Of a stretch of 64,000 bases of DNA, positions 10,483-23,400 are shown piece by piece. Made by a program: the position numbers and the translations under genes. The stretch covers positions 468,501-532,500 of the forward strand of contig NW_022145552.1 in assembly GCF_000002235.5 (NCBI RefSeq), written 5' to 3'. The notes below the pieces were generated by a model. The model saw only the letters and a list, made by a program, of their open reading frames with translations, was not told where the DNA came from and searched no databases. This stretch comes from Strongylocentrotus purpuratus (lineage: Eukaryota; Echinodermata; Echinoidea; Camarodonta; Strongylocentrotidae). Each line of letters starts with the position of its first letter. Positions within the stretch are counted from its first letter, which is position 1.

Positions 10483-10832
10483 GTACATCTTTATTATTAT
10501 TGTTATAATTATTATAATTATTATCATCATCATCAAATTCTGTTCTGATTATCCATTAAACATGTAAAGCATACATATATCATTTATCATTCAATTTTAC
10601 AGAAAATTGAATTAAACTGGAGGAAGACACTTAATGTAAACAAATTCATTCAGGGTAAAAACAAAATTTTGCTCAAAGAAATTTATTTTTAAGGAGGTAA
10701 TATAGCCAGATATAAGCAAATATCTACACAGAAATACATATAAAGAACTATCAAAACATACATTTACATAAAATACCATTACAATTAATACATTGCATAC
10801 TAACAAGCATTTATTTCTTTCTTAGCTGTCAG

Positions 10833-11070
10833 GTAAAATAACACTATGAATATGACAGACAAAGAAAGCGGACAAAATATACAGTTTCTCAGGTAGACAA
10901 AGGAACATCCCTACACTGCTATTATGTAAAAAGGTGAATATGCATGTGACACCTGTTCTACACATTTTTTACATAATAGCAGTGAAGGGATGTTCCTTTG
11001 TCTACCTGAGGAACTGTATATTTTGTCTGCTTTCTTTGTCAGTCATATTCATAGTGTAACCTACATTATC
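10833..11070. mobile_element. Palindromic MITE (arms of about 95 bp)
   Basis: The left arm 10838-10933 (ACACTATGAATATGACAGAC through CTGCTATTATGTAAAAA) is repeated in reverse complement at 10968-11062. The loop is about 35 bp. Few mismatches separate the arms. Confidence 0.85.
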
Positions 11071-11207
11071 GCATAGACTTGTATATAATTTGCACATGAT
11101 TTTGTTAACAATAAATGCATATTATATCATTAAATTATAGTGCTCTCGATCACCCACTTTCTTCCTTCTGTATCCATTAAAGGAGTTGATTGACTCCCAT
11201 TAAAGAG

Positions 11208-11462
11208 GGAGTGGGAGCACTGTGGTTTATTGGTGGAGGCTTGTGACTCTCACATGACAGGTCCCAGGTTCAATTCCCTGCTTGGTGCTTTATACATACT
11301 TGGACAAGGTGTGTGAATAATTTTGCCCATATGTTCGCCTCTCGAAACAGGTGTAAATGGGTACCTGGCAATGGTGGGGTGGAAGTAGTTGCAGGGCCCG
11401 TAGAATCAGAAGACTGAGCAGTATTAATACTCAGTGATGTGGCTACCTTGGCTTTTAATAAG
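11208..11462 (+). repeat. tRNA-derived SINE
   Basis: The head GTGGTTTATTGGTGGAGGCT with a B-box-like GGTTCAATTCC at about 11268 resembles a pol III promoter. The body (TACTTGGACAAGGTGTG; GTAAATGGGTACCTGGCAA; GATGTGGCTACCTTGG) recurs in diverged form near 22620-22830. Confidence 0.65.
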
Positions 11463-11473
11463 ACTACATTAAA

Positions 11474-11757
11474 GACCAGGGATGTTTCACAAAGATCCTA
11501 AGTTGAACTTATCTCTCAGTTGGACTTAACAATTATGGAAAGCTGTTAGCATCTTAGAAAATATTTTGTAAAACTTTTTTAAAAGGCACAAATGTTTTCA
11601 AGGAAATTTCATGTTCTTGATGTGGAATTTATGAAAAGTCTATATTACTTGAATTTGTGCTTTTGAGTATATATTATTTTAAGACTTCAAATGGCTCTCA
11701 ATAATGTTAAGTCAAACTTAGAGTTCAACTTAGGATCTTTGTGAAACAACCCCAGGG
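11474..11757. mobile_element. Palindromic MITE, TTTCACAAAGATCCTAAGT family
   Basis: The ends TTTCACAAAGATCCTAAGTT and (reversed) GTTTCACAAAGATCCTAAGT match. The family recurs at 43206-43517. Confidence 0.75.
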
Positions 11758-11976
11758 TACTTAATCACAATAGAAACATGTACAATACATGTACCTCATT
11801 AATAATGCCATTTAAACTTGTTTTTAAATCATGCTAATCACTATTAGTTTTACACAATTATAAACCAGACATAAAAAATGAACCAATCATAAAAATAATC
11901 TACCAGACACACAAATAAAGCTATAAAACACTAACAACTTTTAAACTCTATAATTACATTGTCCATCGAGAGTGTA

Positions 11977-12250
11977 TGATTAATGAAAAAAATTGTTCTA
12001 TGTCATAAACTGATGTCAGAAGAAATCCACTTCAAAGAGTGTATGATTAATACAAACAAATTGTTTCTATGTCATAAACTGATGTCAGAAGAAATCCACT
12101 TCAAAGAGTGTATGATTAATACAAACAAATTGTTTCTATGTCATAAACTGATGTCAGAAGAAGATATCCACTTCAAAGAGTGTATGACTAATACAAACAA
12201 ATTGTTTCTATGTCATAAACTGATTTCAAAATATATCCAGTTCAAAGGTC
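11977..12250 (+). repeat. 69-bp minisatellite, about four units
   Basis: The unit TCTATGTCATAAACTGATGT...CAAATTGTT is repeated with spacings of 69, 69 and 72 bp. A 90-codon open frame runs through it because the unit length is a multiple of three. No protein feature is seen. Confidence 0.85.
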
Positions 12251-13544
12251 TTTAAAAATCATATTAATTTCATAGTAGGAACTACATTAGATATCCTAAA
12301 AGTAACATCTCATAATACTTGTAGATATATAGTATTTATAATAGGTTACAAGATAGGAAGACATTCATCTGATATCAACCATTAATACTAAATGCACCTT
12401 TAAAATTGTAATGCTTCTTATAATGATACTGACATTAATATTGACCTTCATATAGATTATACTCATTTATTATGACATAACATGTTTATACAATAATAAA
12501 ATGCTTTAGAAATAAGTACATTCACAATGTTCTTTTAGCTAGACTTCTAATTGGGGAGACTAGTTAAGTCTAAAATCATATTGCACTAAACTGAAAGAGT
12601 TTTAATAGAAAAGAAAGAAGTGTAACAAATACATGCAGTACACATTTCTGACAGTGCCATTCTTGGCATTACGTGCTTATTTCTCTACTTACATTGATAT
12701 TTTATACCCGTTTTATTAAAAAATAATGAATGTGTTGAGGCTCTTATATTAGCACATTGCACTTGGTTAATCTTGATTATCTGATTGTGACTTTTTAAAC
12801 CTGCGTGTAGTGCATATATTAATAATGCACTCGCAAACATGAATTACCGGTATTTGAATTATATGACATGGAACACAAATCATATTACCCTTTGAAAGCA
12901 TAAACTTGACTTTCACTATGCATTGTCCCAATTAATCATCATGTAGAATACTTGAAATACTGAACAAACAGAAGATTAATACAGTAAAAAGTGCTTTAAT
13001 TAGCGACCACCTGTATAGAAAGACCACCTGCCTAAAAAGATTACTTTTCCTTCTGTTTCCCCTCATCAGCATTTGCCACTGACAAATGTACTGAAGGAAC
13101 CTGTAGTCCTGTACTTAAAGATCACCTGCCTATAAAGACCACTTTCTAGTCTCCTTTGAGTGGTATTTAAATACAGGTTCCACTGTATCACGGAAGAGGT
13201 TCATCTACTTAGTGATGGAATATTCATTCTTGGGGAAATCATTCTTTTCTTTACAACCAGTAAGTAATTACCCGTCTTCAAAGACTACATTGTAAAAGGA
13301 TACATTATTTCAAAAATGTATATACAGTCCTGATATTGTAATACCAAAATTGAAACACAGTATTCTTCATGTAAACATACATTTTAAATGAATAACTCAC
13401 AGATGATAAAGGTTTATGTTTTTAAAAATAAGAAATTTCCTGGTTTCAGATCCATACAGCACTTCAAGATAAATCTCAATGACTGAAATCCATTACCTCT
13501 ATTAACAGTATTGCTCATATAATCCTTCATTTAGATTTGGTCAC
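12251..13544. other. Intergenic, AT-rich; weak MITE remnant
   Basis: No gene was seen. At about 12980-13195 diverged inverted-repeat-like sequence (ACCACCTGCCTA..., ending GGTTCCACTGTAT) resembles the 54060-54160 segment. It may be an old palindromic MITE. Confidence 0.4.
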
Positions 13545-13675
13545 ACTTATTTGAAAATTTGTTATTAAGATTTGGTCAAGCAAGATTGGAATCAGGTACA
13601 CTATAGTTTTTGGTCAAATTTGGTCGCCTCAGTATCTCTAATTCTCTTGCATCCTCCACATCCCCTTCTCTCTGC

Positions 13676-13710
<35 letters not shown>

Positions 13711-14215
13711 ACACTTCATACTCTCGGATTAAAATCAACATTAATTGAATTCCTTATAGTTTTCCTACTATATGATTCAAATAAATTGGCAGTGTACGTG
13801 CTACATGTTCTGTGATTTTCATAACATTGATATGTATCACTTTTGCAAAAATGATGATAGAGATCTATAATTAAACTTTTTTGGTCACAATTATTAAATA
13901 ATTTGTTTTCAAGATTTGGTCAAGCAAGATTGGAATCAGTTACACTAAAGTTTTTGGTCAAATTTGGTCGCCTCAGTATCTCTAATTCTCTTGCATCCTC
14001 CACATCCCATCCCATTCTCTCTCTCTCTCTCTATCTCTCTCACTTCATACTCTCAGATTAAAATCAACATTAATTGAATTCCTTATAACATAGTTTTCTT
14101 GCCATATAATTCAAATAACTTGGCAGTGTGCTACATGATCTGAGATTTTTATAACATTTGATATGTGTCACTTTTGCATAAATGATGATAAAGATCTATA
14201 ATAAAACTATTTCAG
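13545..14215. repeat. Two-unit tandem duplication (about 340 bp each)
   Basis: The block TTTGGTCAAGCAAGATTGGA ... CTCTTGCATCCTCCACATCC ... GATGATAxAGATCTATAATxAAACT occurs at 13567-13880 and again at 13913-14208. Each copy contains a TC microsatellite of different length. Confidence 0.85.
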
Positions 14216-14776
14216 TCACGTTAAATATACCTACACCCATTTCCAATATACGATGGAATGAAAATCCATGCGAGATACAATCTAGGATTCAATTGAATAA
14301 AATTGATATAAAATGGAAGTCTAATTTGATCAAAAATGAGGTAATTTCAGTTTTATTTCATCTAGGCACCTCTAACTGGCTCAGACCTGTATATGTTTTG
14401 GCTCTTCTTTCTTATCCCCCTCCTCCCTCCTGATCCACTTTCCCCTCCCCCTTCTCTTTCCCCTCATCCTCAAGCTGCTCCTCCTCTTCTTCATCCTCTT
14501 TCTCCCTCTGAAATTCATTGAGATCCACTTTTATGTATACCGGTAATACATTATCAATAAAAATAGTATGAAAAACAACAATTTCATCCTAATTGATTTA
14601 TAATTTCCAGCACTTGTAAATGAAGAAGGCAAGCTAGTCAGCTAACCGAGATCAGTGCTCTGCCTGAAAATCCCTCTTCTCCTCATTTTGTCATTCATTT
14701 CTATTTGTTCTATGTTATACAGCAAGTGTTGTGTAGTGAGTGCCCCTCCTGCACACCTTTAAGTCATCATGTCTGT
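14216..14776 (-). other. Probable 3' UTR side of the macro-TIR gene
   Basis: This lies just past the CAAX stop codon on minus. A candidate AATAAA is at about 14353-14358 on minus. No coding feature is seen; the UTR end is not determined. Confidence 0.35.
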
Positions 14777-14836
14777 TTACATGATAGAGCATGGTTTTGA
14801 GGCTCCTTCCTCAGGCATTGGTACAGCAACCAGACA
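14777..14836 (-). CDS. Macro-TIR terminal exon ending in CAAX box
   Basis: After the acceptor CTTTACATAG the frame reads CLVAVPMPEEGASKPCSIM then stop. It begins in phase 0, as the donor of 15577 requires, and the 60 nt bring the coding total to a multiple of three. Cys-Ser-Ile-Met is the same CAAX tetrapeptide as in prelamin A and favours farnesyltransferase. This is the shortest exon and rests on phase, acceptor and motif alone. Confidence 0.65.
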   Translation of the reverse strand, partial: CLVAVPMPEEGASKPCSIM

Positions 14837-17800
14837 CTATGTAAAGACAATATAGCAGTGATTATTTATAAATTAGAGATCTATGTATTTAAGAATGTAT
14901 CTGATTGCATTTTCACTCTCCATCACTGGAAGTGTTGGTGAATATACATACATTGTACATACTTTTAAGCTTTCCCAATGAAAAAGAACACATCAATACA
15001 GATTATATCTCACAAAATTGAATATTCTTCAGAAGATATCTGCCTTAATTCATATACAGAGGAAGAACACAAACAGACCTTTACGAGCATGGCATAATAG
15101 AAAGTATTATCAAACTCATTAGGAAATGCCTAACAGAAACTCAAGAATCTTCAGGAATTTCTCTTCGTCATAATGGTCCTAAAGTTTGGAACACATTGCC
15201 ACATTCTTTACAACCAATTAAGTTCAACAAATCGTTTAAACGTAAACTTAGCAGCACTTCTTGTCATTGTATACCTTTACTCTTCTCCAGCAGACTGAGC
15301 TTTTTATCATTAATTATATTGTGACGCGCTCAGGGTGCGCCCATTCATCAAGCCCCTGTGGCTTTTACGGATGCACCTTTTTCCATCCTATACTTTTTGT
15401 AGATTTAATCATGATTTCTTTTTCTTTTTTTCTTTCTTTTTTCAACGTATATATTTATTTTTCTTTGCCTATGTTTTACAACAATGTACATGTATAAGGT
15501 AATTTTTACTGTGATTGGAATCAAATAAAGTTTAATTCAACTCAATGATATTTCTTATAACAAGTTCTTGACTTACCTGATCTAACGATGGTGCAGTTTT
15601 CTGTGTGAGTGTCGCAAGCTCTTTCTGAAGTACCACAGTGTTGACAAGAGCTGGTCGCACACGAGGTGGATCCTCTACAATGATTGTCCTGTGGTAGAGT
15701 ACAACGTACAATCAAAAATATGTAAAATTGGTGTTACATCACTGATATGTACACAACCCTTCTCCAGAAATATGAAACCAAATATCTTCACTCAGACATA
15801 CAATGTAGATAAGGACACTGCAGGTAAAATACTTCAGAATTCATCTTAACCCATCAACTATTAAATTCTATCATTCCCATAGGCTTTAATGCAGGAGCCA
15901 CCCAGTTCCAGTAGGCAATGGGTTAAGATACACCTTTCCTTAAGAGCAGGAGGGATGATAACCTGTTCGCTTTTACAAAGAGTCTTTTTTCTCTCTTGCA
16001 GACAATTCCATCTAACTCTACATACAAATCAAGTTCAAGGACAACACAATTGCTCTCAATCTGCCCTGTAAAATCATTTTAGGATTTCTTTCAAAAGAGC
16101 TAATTCAAGACTGAACAGAGTCATCATCTTCATTCTTCTACCAAACTTTCATCTAGTTTTCATTCATAGAAACACATATAATTCTTCAATGTAGTTGAAA
16201 AGAACTAGAAGAGACATTTACTTCACATCCATTGAAAAGCAAAACAACTTATGATCAGGAATTAGTTTTATGACATGTCCAAAAGATACTGACCCTATAT
16301 AGTTTCGATGTCTATGGTTTATCTTTATCAGATAAGTACTGGCAACTTGAAGTAAGTTGCCAGTTTTTCAATCGTAAAACTAATTCCTAATGATGTAAGT
16401 CATTATCATACTAGTGAAATTGTAAAACATTAGAAACGCAATGTGCTTTTAAAGAACTACCATCCTTCAAATCTACTAACCTTCTAGCTTTGATGGAAGA
16501 AATCACAACCTGAGCAACCTCTGTCATCGGATGCAATTCATCTGGAGAGATCGCTGGCAGCTTCTTCTTCACTAGAGAATGGCGGAAGTTGTCGATCTCT
16601 GCGGGTGACCTGATGTTCTGCACTCCCAAGAGGTCGGCCCACATGGCATCCCAGGAGTTCACTGGATATCCCATCAGCTGGAAGTAGGTGGGCCGCTTGG
16701 GCAGGAGGGCCACCTGGACCGGCACCAGGAGAGGGGCTTCCTCAGGGCTCACACGCTGCCTCCAGAGACCCATGTGGAACTCCTCGACATGCTGAGGAGA
16801 CTCGATGTAGTTCGGCGAGAGGAGAGCGATGATGCTGTCCGCTGCCTCCAGGCTGTCCAGTCGCGCCTGGTCTGTCTTGAACTCGGACTTGAGGACAAGA
16901 TGAGGGGCATAGGCGCTGATGAGTTGCTTGAGGAAGTAGACGAACTTGACGTCGGTCTGGTGGTAGCTGAAGACTACAGTGGCTGACTTGAAAGTCTTCT
17001 CAGACTGTGTCGCACTTCCGCCATCTTTATGTGGGCATTCAGGTTCAGAAGTTGGCTTCTCCTCTCCATCTTTTGGTTCTTCCTTCTCTCCTTCTTTCGT
17101 CTTCACTTTCTGATCTTCAGTTATCTGTCCAACATCCTCTTTACCATCTGTACCCACTTCACCTGATTTATCTTCTTTCGCTTCATCTTCCTTTCCGGTC
17201 TCCGTCTGTACTTCCGCAACACCACTATCACCTTTGACATCACTTCCTGCCCCCTCTGACCCTTCCTTCATCTCCTTCTCTCCTTCTTTGGCTTCTTCTG
17301 CTCCATTCTGATCCTTTCCTGTGGTTTCAGCCTTACCTTCTGCATCCTCTAACTTTTCAAATGTGGGTGGAAAGGTCTTAACAGATATAAAGGTTTTCGC
17401 ATATTCTGCCCAGAACCTCGCTGCTCTGAGTTTCTCCATCATATCCGGGACATCCACTTGATTATCCTAGAAAAATGACCAAACAGAGATTCACATAGAG
17501 CTAGTGATCTTATCTTTCAAACATTCATAACTTCCATAACTTATCATTTGTCCAGTATCTTTCACATTCGCACCATCATCTTTGTCTTAATTTTTCTTCT
17601 TTCACACAATTATTACAGAAGTTGGATTGCCCTTCGAAGTGACACACTATCTGGAGAGCACTTACCAGGTTCTTCTTCAGCAGTTTGTCCAGATTTTCAG
17701 AGACAAGTTGTACAATATGATTTTCTATTTCATTGCTTAATTATCCATGAGGTTGAAAAGGGTAAAGACCTCTACTTAATAATAATAATAAAGACATGTA

Positions 17801-20438
17801 TAATGCGCAACATATCCACTCAGAGGGTGCTTAAGGCGCTTACAACGAGCTACATATAAACTATACTTAGATACAATTATGCTATTATACATGGTAAAAA
17901 AGATGATATTAGTTAAAGTTGCTCATTAGATAAGTTTTCAGACTGGTCTTGAAATAATCTACTAGAGAGTACTTACCAGATTCTTCTTGAGCAGTTTGTC
18001 CAGATGAGCGAAGGAGTTTGTCTCCAGCCAGGACACCACCGCAGAGCAGATGCTGCTGACCACCCCGGCGTAAGCTCCAGGACGAGCGTCCAGCATGGGG
18101 ATGTGGGATACCTGCGCAAAGTCCTTCTCGATGCCATCAGAGATGCAGACTGGGATCAGGTGCAGGGTGTCCTATAGTGATAGCGATAATTGTTTAATGT
18201 TTATGAGCACTTTTTGGACAGGGAAAAATTCACAGGGGCTCGGGCAAATTTGCGCTCGAAATGCCAAAAAGAGCCCCCCAAAAATTTGCACAGTTCAATG
18301 CAAAACAAATTAAATAGTGTTATTTTCATGCAAGCAAGCTTGAAAAGTAGCCCCCCCCCCCCAATTTGTAAAATATTTTTCCCCCTGCTTTTGGAAAGTC
18401 TTTAAGAGGTTAAATGTTTCTATAAAGTGCTTTTAATATGAAACTCACCAGTATCCTGATGAATACATGTACTTCTTATGTTAAATCATCCTAAAACAAT
18501 AGTTATAAAGTTGATTGGTTAAGTCCTGATGATAATAATAATAATGGTCATTTTTTTCCAGTGTAAGTGGGCCCATATAAATTTTAATCAAAGACTTGAC
18601 CTTTGCTTGACTTCAAAGAAACAACTTACATGAGAGAGATGTTTAGTTTGTGCCAGGCTATACTCCTCCATACACACAGCTGATTTGAGATAGTTGGGTG
18701 ATATGAGAGCTATCATACAGGATGTCCCGTCGATTGAATGATACAAGGTACGCTGCCATTCATGCCCTGTAAATGATCAACAACAACAATATCAAAGTTA
18801 TTCAAGAAACATGAAGATGTCTGATTTATCCCTTGTCTAGAGGATTTCAAGCTCCTTTAAAACCTACATGAATCTAGAGATTCCTTTAATGAACATGTAA
18901 CTTTGTAAATTTACTTTGTTTTCACCAAATTTCAAAAATGACTTTTAAAGGCATCGTTTAACAATGTTAAATCTGAGATGCATGGCCCTCCATGTTATCA
19001 GTGTCTTTGATATAGTGTAATATTGAAGCCCTAAAAAAATTGGCGCTTCAAAATGATCATGAAGAGCCTCAAAAAAGTAAAAATCTTTGACCGACCGGTT
19101 TTACCAAGCTCGTTTTCCCCAATAGACTGTAGTTTTATGAAAACCGCTAGGAAAACTCAAAATTTGATTTCGATTTCCAATCATAAATATCTTGATAATC
19201 AGACAGGTGATCAGCTTGTAAAAGTCATAGGGTTCCTGACTGATTTAAAGGTTTATAATTATCATTGCAGCATGAGCTAAATCCAGGACTTTGTTTAAGA
19301 ATCTAAGACAAAGTTACCCAATCCCTTTAAGGAACATGCAACTCTGTAAATTTATTTTACTTTTACAAAATTTTAATAGGATATTGGATACTGGAATAAA
19401 GTAATAAAGACAAGAAAGATTTTCAATGCAGACTCAATTATTACTTATTTTGAGAAAGATAGTGAATACATCACATATTGGACAAAGTGGATGAGAAATT
19501 AGAAGAAAAATCATCTTGTTGTTTTTCACATGCACATAAATATATTTGGGGGGCTATTTTCTCTCTATTTCTCTATTTCCTAGAAAACTTGGACTTTTTT
19601 TCTTCTATTTTCTTATGGAAAAAATGAAAAAAAAAAAATTCTATGCTAGGGATTTAGAACATAAGATAAATGAAAAATATATGTAGAGACTTAGCTTTAG
19701 ACTATTTTATTTTGACTAGGGAAAGCATTATACAGTGACAACTTGCATGGTATAGTGTATTAAAGAGGGATAAGAGAAAATGATTTCTCAACAACTGCAG
19801 GGAATTTTAACATAATTTATATCTTTGAAATGCCATTTTTCAAAATACATATCAATTACAATATAATACCCCGGAAAAATATTTCATAACGTTCAAAATG
19901 ATTCTAACACATGAATAATTATATCTCATGACAAAATGGTTTAATGGTGCATTATACCGTAGGCATTCAACTGTACACCTCCAATTTTCATACTTTGTAA
20001 TTGGTATTATGGCACCAATTGAAAATGAATAAGATTAGTCTCCATTTCAAAACCATTAATAGACAAATGATGCCTTATCAAAGGTGCAAATTATGTCAGC
20101 TTCATCAGTCTTAATATTCAACAATGAGTTTGTATCTTTAATGTTTTATTTCTTCTACATAACAAACAAATAAATGAATGTTTCTTGTTTTGTATTTTTT
20201 TAACAGATTATTATTAAAGTTTTCTGACAGAGAGGGTCTATATATATATATATATATATAGTGTATAGATTATGTATGAATGTTCATCTTTTGTCTGTTT
20301 GGAACCAGAAGGGCGTTAAAGAATATGAGTCAAAACCCTTCTGGCTCCAAACACAAAATATAATCATGAGAATGGTTGGAATATAGCTCCAACTACTGGT
20401 ACTGTACATGTTAGTCATAATTAGTATACCAGAGATAC

Positions 20439-20487
<49 letters not shown>

Positions 20488-23400
20488 GAGCTAAGAGACA
20501 AGAAGAAGAAAAGAGATCATTACTGTGATAAAAAGCTTAATGTAATGCCATGACAACAAAAACACAAAAGGCTCTATGATCTATGTGCAAGAAAAATGTG
20601 TACATGTATGCCAGCAGAAGTAAAAGGCAACAAAAACCATAGAGAAGATCTATACATGTAGCTATAACTGCCAGTCCGCAGAAGACTGAACTAGAATTGC
20701 AGAGGGTGCTTTGTTAAGAAGAAAAGCAGAGATTGCAGAGAAGATGTGCTCACCAGTGTTCAAAACATCAGAATGAGTTGCCACAACACTATAAGACCAG
20801 TAATACAAATGCTCAACAAATACACACAGCATGCTAAGGAAACAGAAATATGTAAAATGAACTATAATGCCACATGTATAGACTGAACTAGAATTGTGAA
20901 TGCAACTGTGAGATGTGCTGTGTTATATAGGGTAGAGTAGAAAGTGCAGAGAAGTGACCCTCACCAGTCTTAAGTTCCTGTATGTCATAAAATATCTTCA
21001 GCTCAGGGTTTAGCTTCTGCAGCTGGCTGACAATGGGTGTGGCCTGGTCTGCGTCGGCATGGCAATACGACACAAAGACATCGTAGTGGTTGGGATCTGT
21101 GGTGGCAACCTTGACCACTTTGTCTGTGGCCGTGAGCGATTTGACCAACTGACCGCAGGCCTGGGCTATGCTAGCATCCATGTTCTCCCTGTTTGAGTCA
21201 ATATCATAGGCAGGCCAAGAAATAAAAAATAAAGAGTTTTGGAGGTGCTGCAGATTGGAGAAATTAGCCTAAATATTGCAAAAATTTCAAAAGAAATAGT
21301 TGGGGCAACCAATAATTGAACTTGCCCTATCTTTTCAATAGAATAAAATGAGAGCTAAAGTCTGATTGTCTGTTGATTGTCGAATATTTACAATGTGTCG
21401 TGGAGAGGAATAATAAAATCCCCACTAAACCGGTGCATTTTCTTGTGTCATCTTCTTATCTTGACTATAAAGAAATTGTGCTGCCAAAAGGGAAATGATC
21501 TCTGTTTTTAAAAATTAATTATCCATCATTTTGTTAGTTAGATTTATTTAAAATTTTTAAATTATTTAATTTCAAGGCAAAGTTCTACAAAAATAAAAAT
21601 ACAGAGACAATGGACATATACCATCGAGCTATACCAGAGGATAGCTAGAATGAAATTGATTGTGCTTTGTAGACCAGCTTTTTGTCACTAGATTTTACTA
21701 AGCTACTTTACAAAAATTCCTTATTATAAGCCTGATTCATTTGCAAAAATCTGGATGGATAGTAGAGGGAAAGTACCTGCAGTCTGCATACTGCACAAGA
21801 CCCATATACGTTGGAAGGGTCACTGTCTCCACAAAAAAAGGCGCCAGCACATTGCGATGCGCCTGTCTGTTACAACAGAGGGCGATGTTGTACTGTTCCA
21901 GACAGGATTCCGAAGCCAGGTAGTTGGAGCTGAGGACTTTGGGGTGAAACAGGGAAACAAATATTCAACAAATTTATGGGGCTACTTTTCAAGCTTGCTT
22001 TATGAAATTAACACTCTTTAGTTTGTGTTGTATTGAAGTCTATGCACATTTTTGGGGGCTCTTCTTGGCATTTTGGGGGAAACTTCGCTCCGAGCCACCT
22101 GGGGTGAAAAGTAGCATGCAAGCAAATTATAGTAAATAGCTTTGAGATGCAAAGTTGATACAGCTTATGTACAACAAGTTTGCTCAATTGACACAGGAAA
22201 AATATCGTATTCCTATAAATGTAGATGGAAAAATCAAGAATGAAAAGACAAATTATCTTCAAGTTTTCAATTTTAAAACGTCTTAGCAGACATTGCAGGC
22301 CATAGAGTCAACAACTGACTATTAAAGTTTTAAGATGGAGGTTCCTATTCATATTAACTGTCTCAGTGCTGCAGGTGATTTAACATCCAAACTTCCAAAA
22401 GCTAATACTTCTAAAATACTTTTGATGATACAAAGATTCTTTTTCTTTTTTTTAAATCAAAATGGGTCCATAAGTCGTGTACTAGTTTAATTAGTATGGA
22501 ATTGACAACTGTTTGCTTCCACATGACTTGCTAAAAAAAAATTGTGAAAAATCTGGTCTTGAATTCATTTCTGTAAATTTGATAGCACCATAAGGACTAA
22601 TAAAGATAAAGATGCTGATCACAAACATGCACTCATGTACATTCATGTCTAAGCACGAACGTCTTTTGGCAAGACATTAATGTACATTTGCCACGCTCAA
22701 CCCAGGTGAGGTAAATGGGTACCGGTAGAAAGAAGTTCCTTGCCTGCTTGAGGCGCTTTTCATGGCATAACATGATTGCAGTGCCCTCAGGGACAACAGT
22801 TTTAATACTGATGTGGCTACCCTGTGCAAACTAGACATACGGTACTACTATTATTAACATTATCATCTATATACCAGTACCGTATACTGTCTGCTACGTG
22901 TATGTTTTGACAATCTTGAATGAAAATACCAGCAAAAACCCATCACTTTAAATATCGGGTTCAAATTCAAGGAGCTCTCACAGATTTTCCAAGGCCCATT
23001 TTGAATATTATATTTCAGTTTAACAAGTGAGTATGCTGGTACATGTATCTGATGCTTTCTAGCCAAATACAAGGTGTTTTTACAGCTTAAAAATCTTGTT
23101 CTTGTCTGTTTGTGACCTAGCTTGCTGTCCCCTACACTAGCCTTGCTACTTGTTTTACTCTAAATTCTGTCCCTTTGTAAAGTCTGCATTTCGACCCAGG
23201 GTCAGGTGGTTTGTTGTACATATTGGTGATACCATAATGTGAAGTGTATACTAGCAACGCTTAAGTTTTCTTGACATCAGGCAGAACCCTTGTTTGAAAA
23301 GAAGGTTGAGCTCTATAGAAAAGGATAAGAACACTTCATACTTGGAAGAATTCTCATTCTCTGTATGCTATTTTAGAATAATATGATCAAAGAAATGTCA

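Noticed and set aside
11983-12255. 90-codon repetitive protein (LCHKLMSEEIHFKECMINTN units)
   Set aside because: A 69-bp minisatellite whose length is a multiple of three keeps the frame open by chance; no transcript or family evidence.
16411-16480. Macro-TIR gene ending by read-through at 16411
   Set aside because: A donor at 16481/16480 leads in phase to two further exons and a CAAX box; read-through would end in an unremarkable tail. It remains possible as an alternative isoform.
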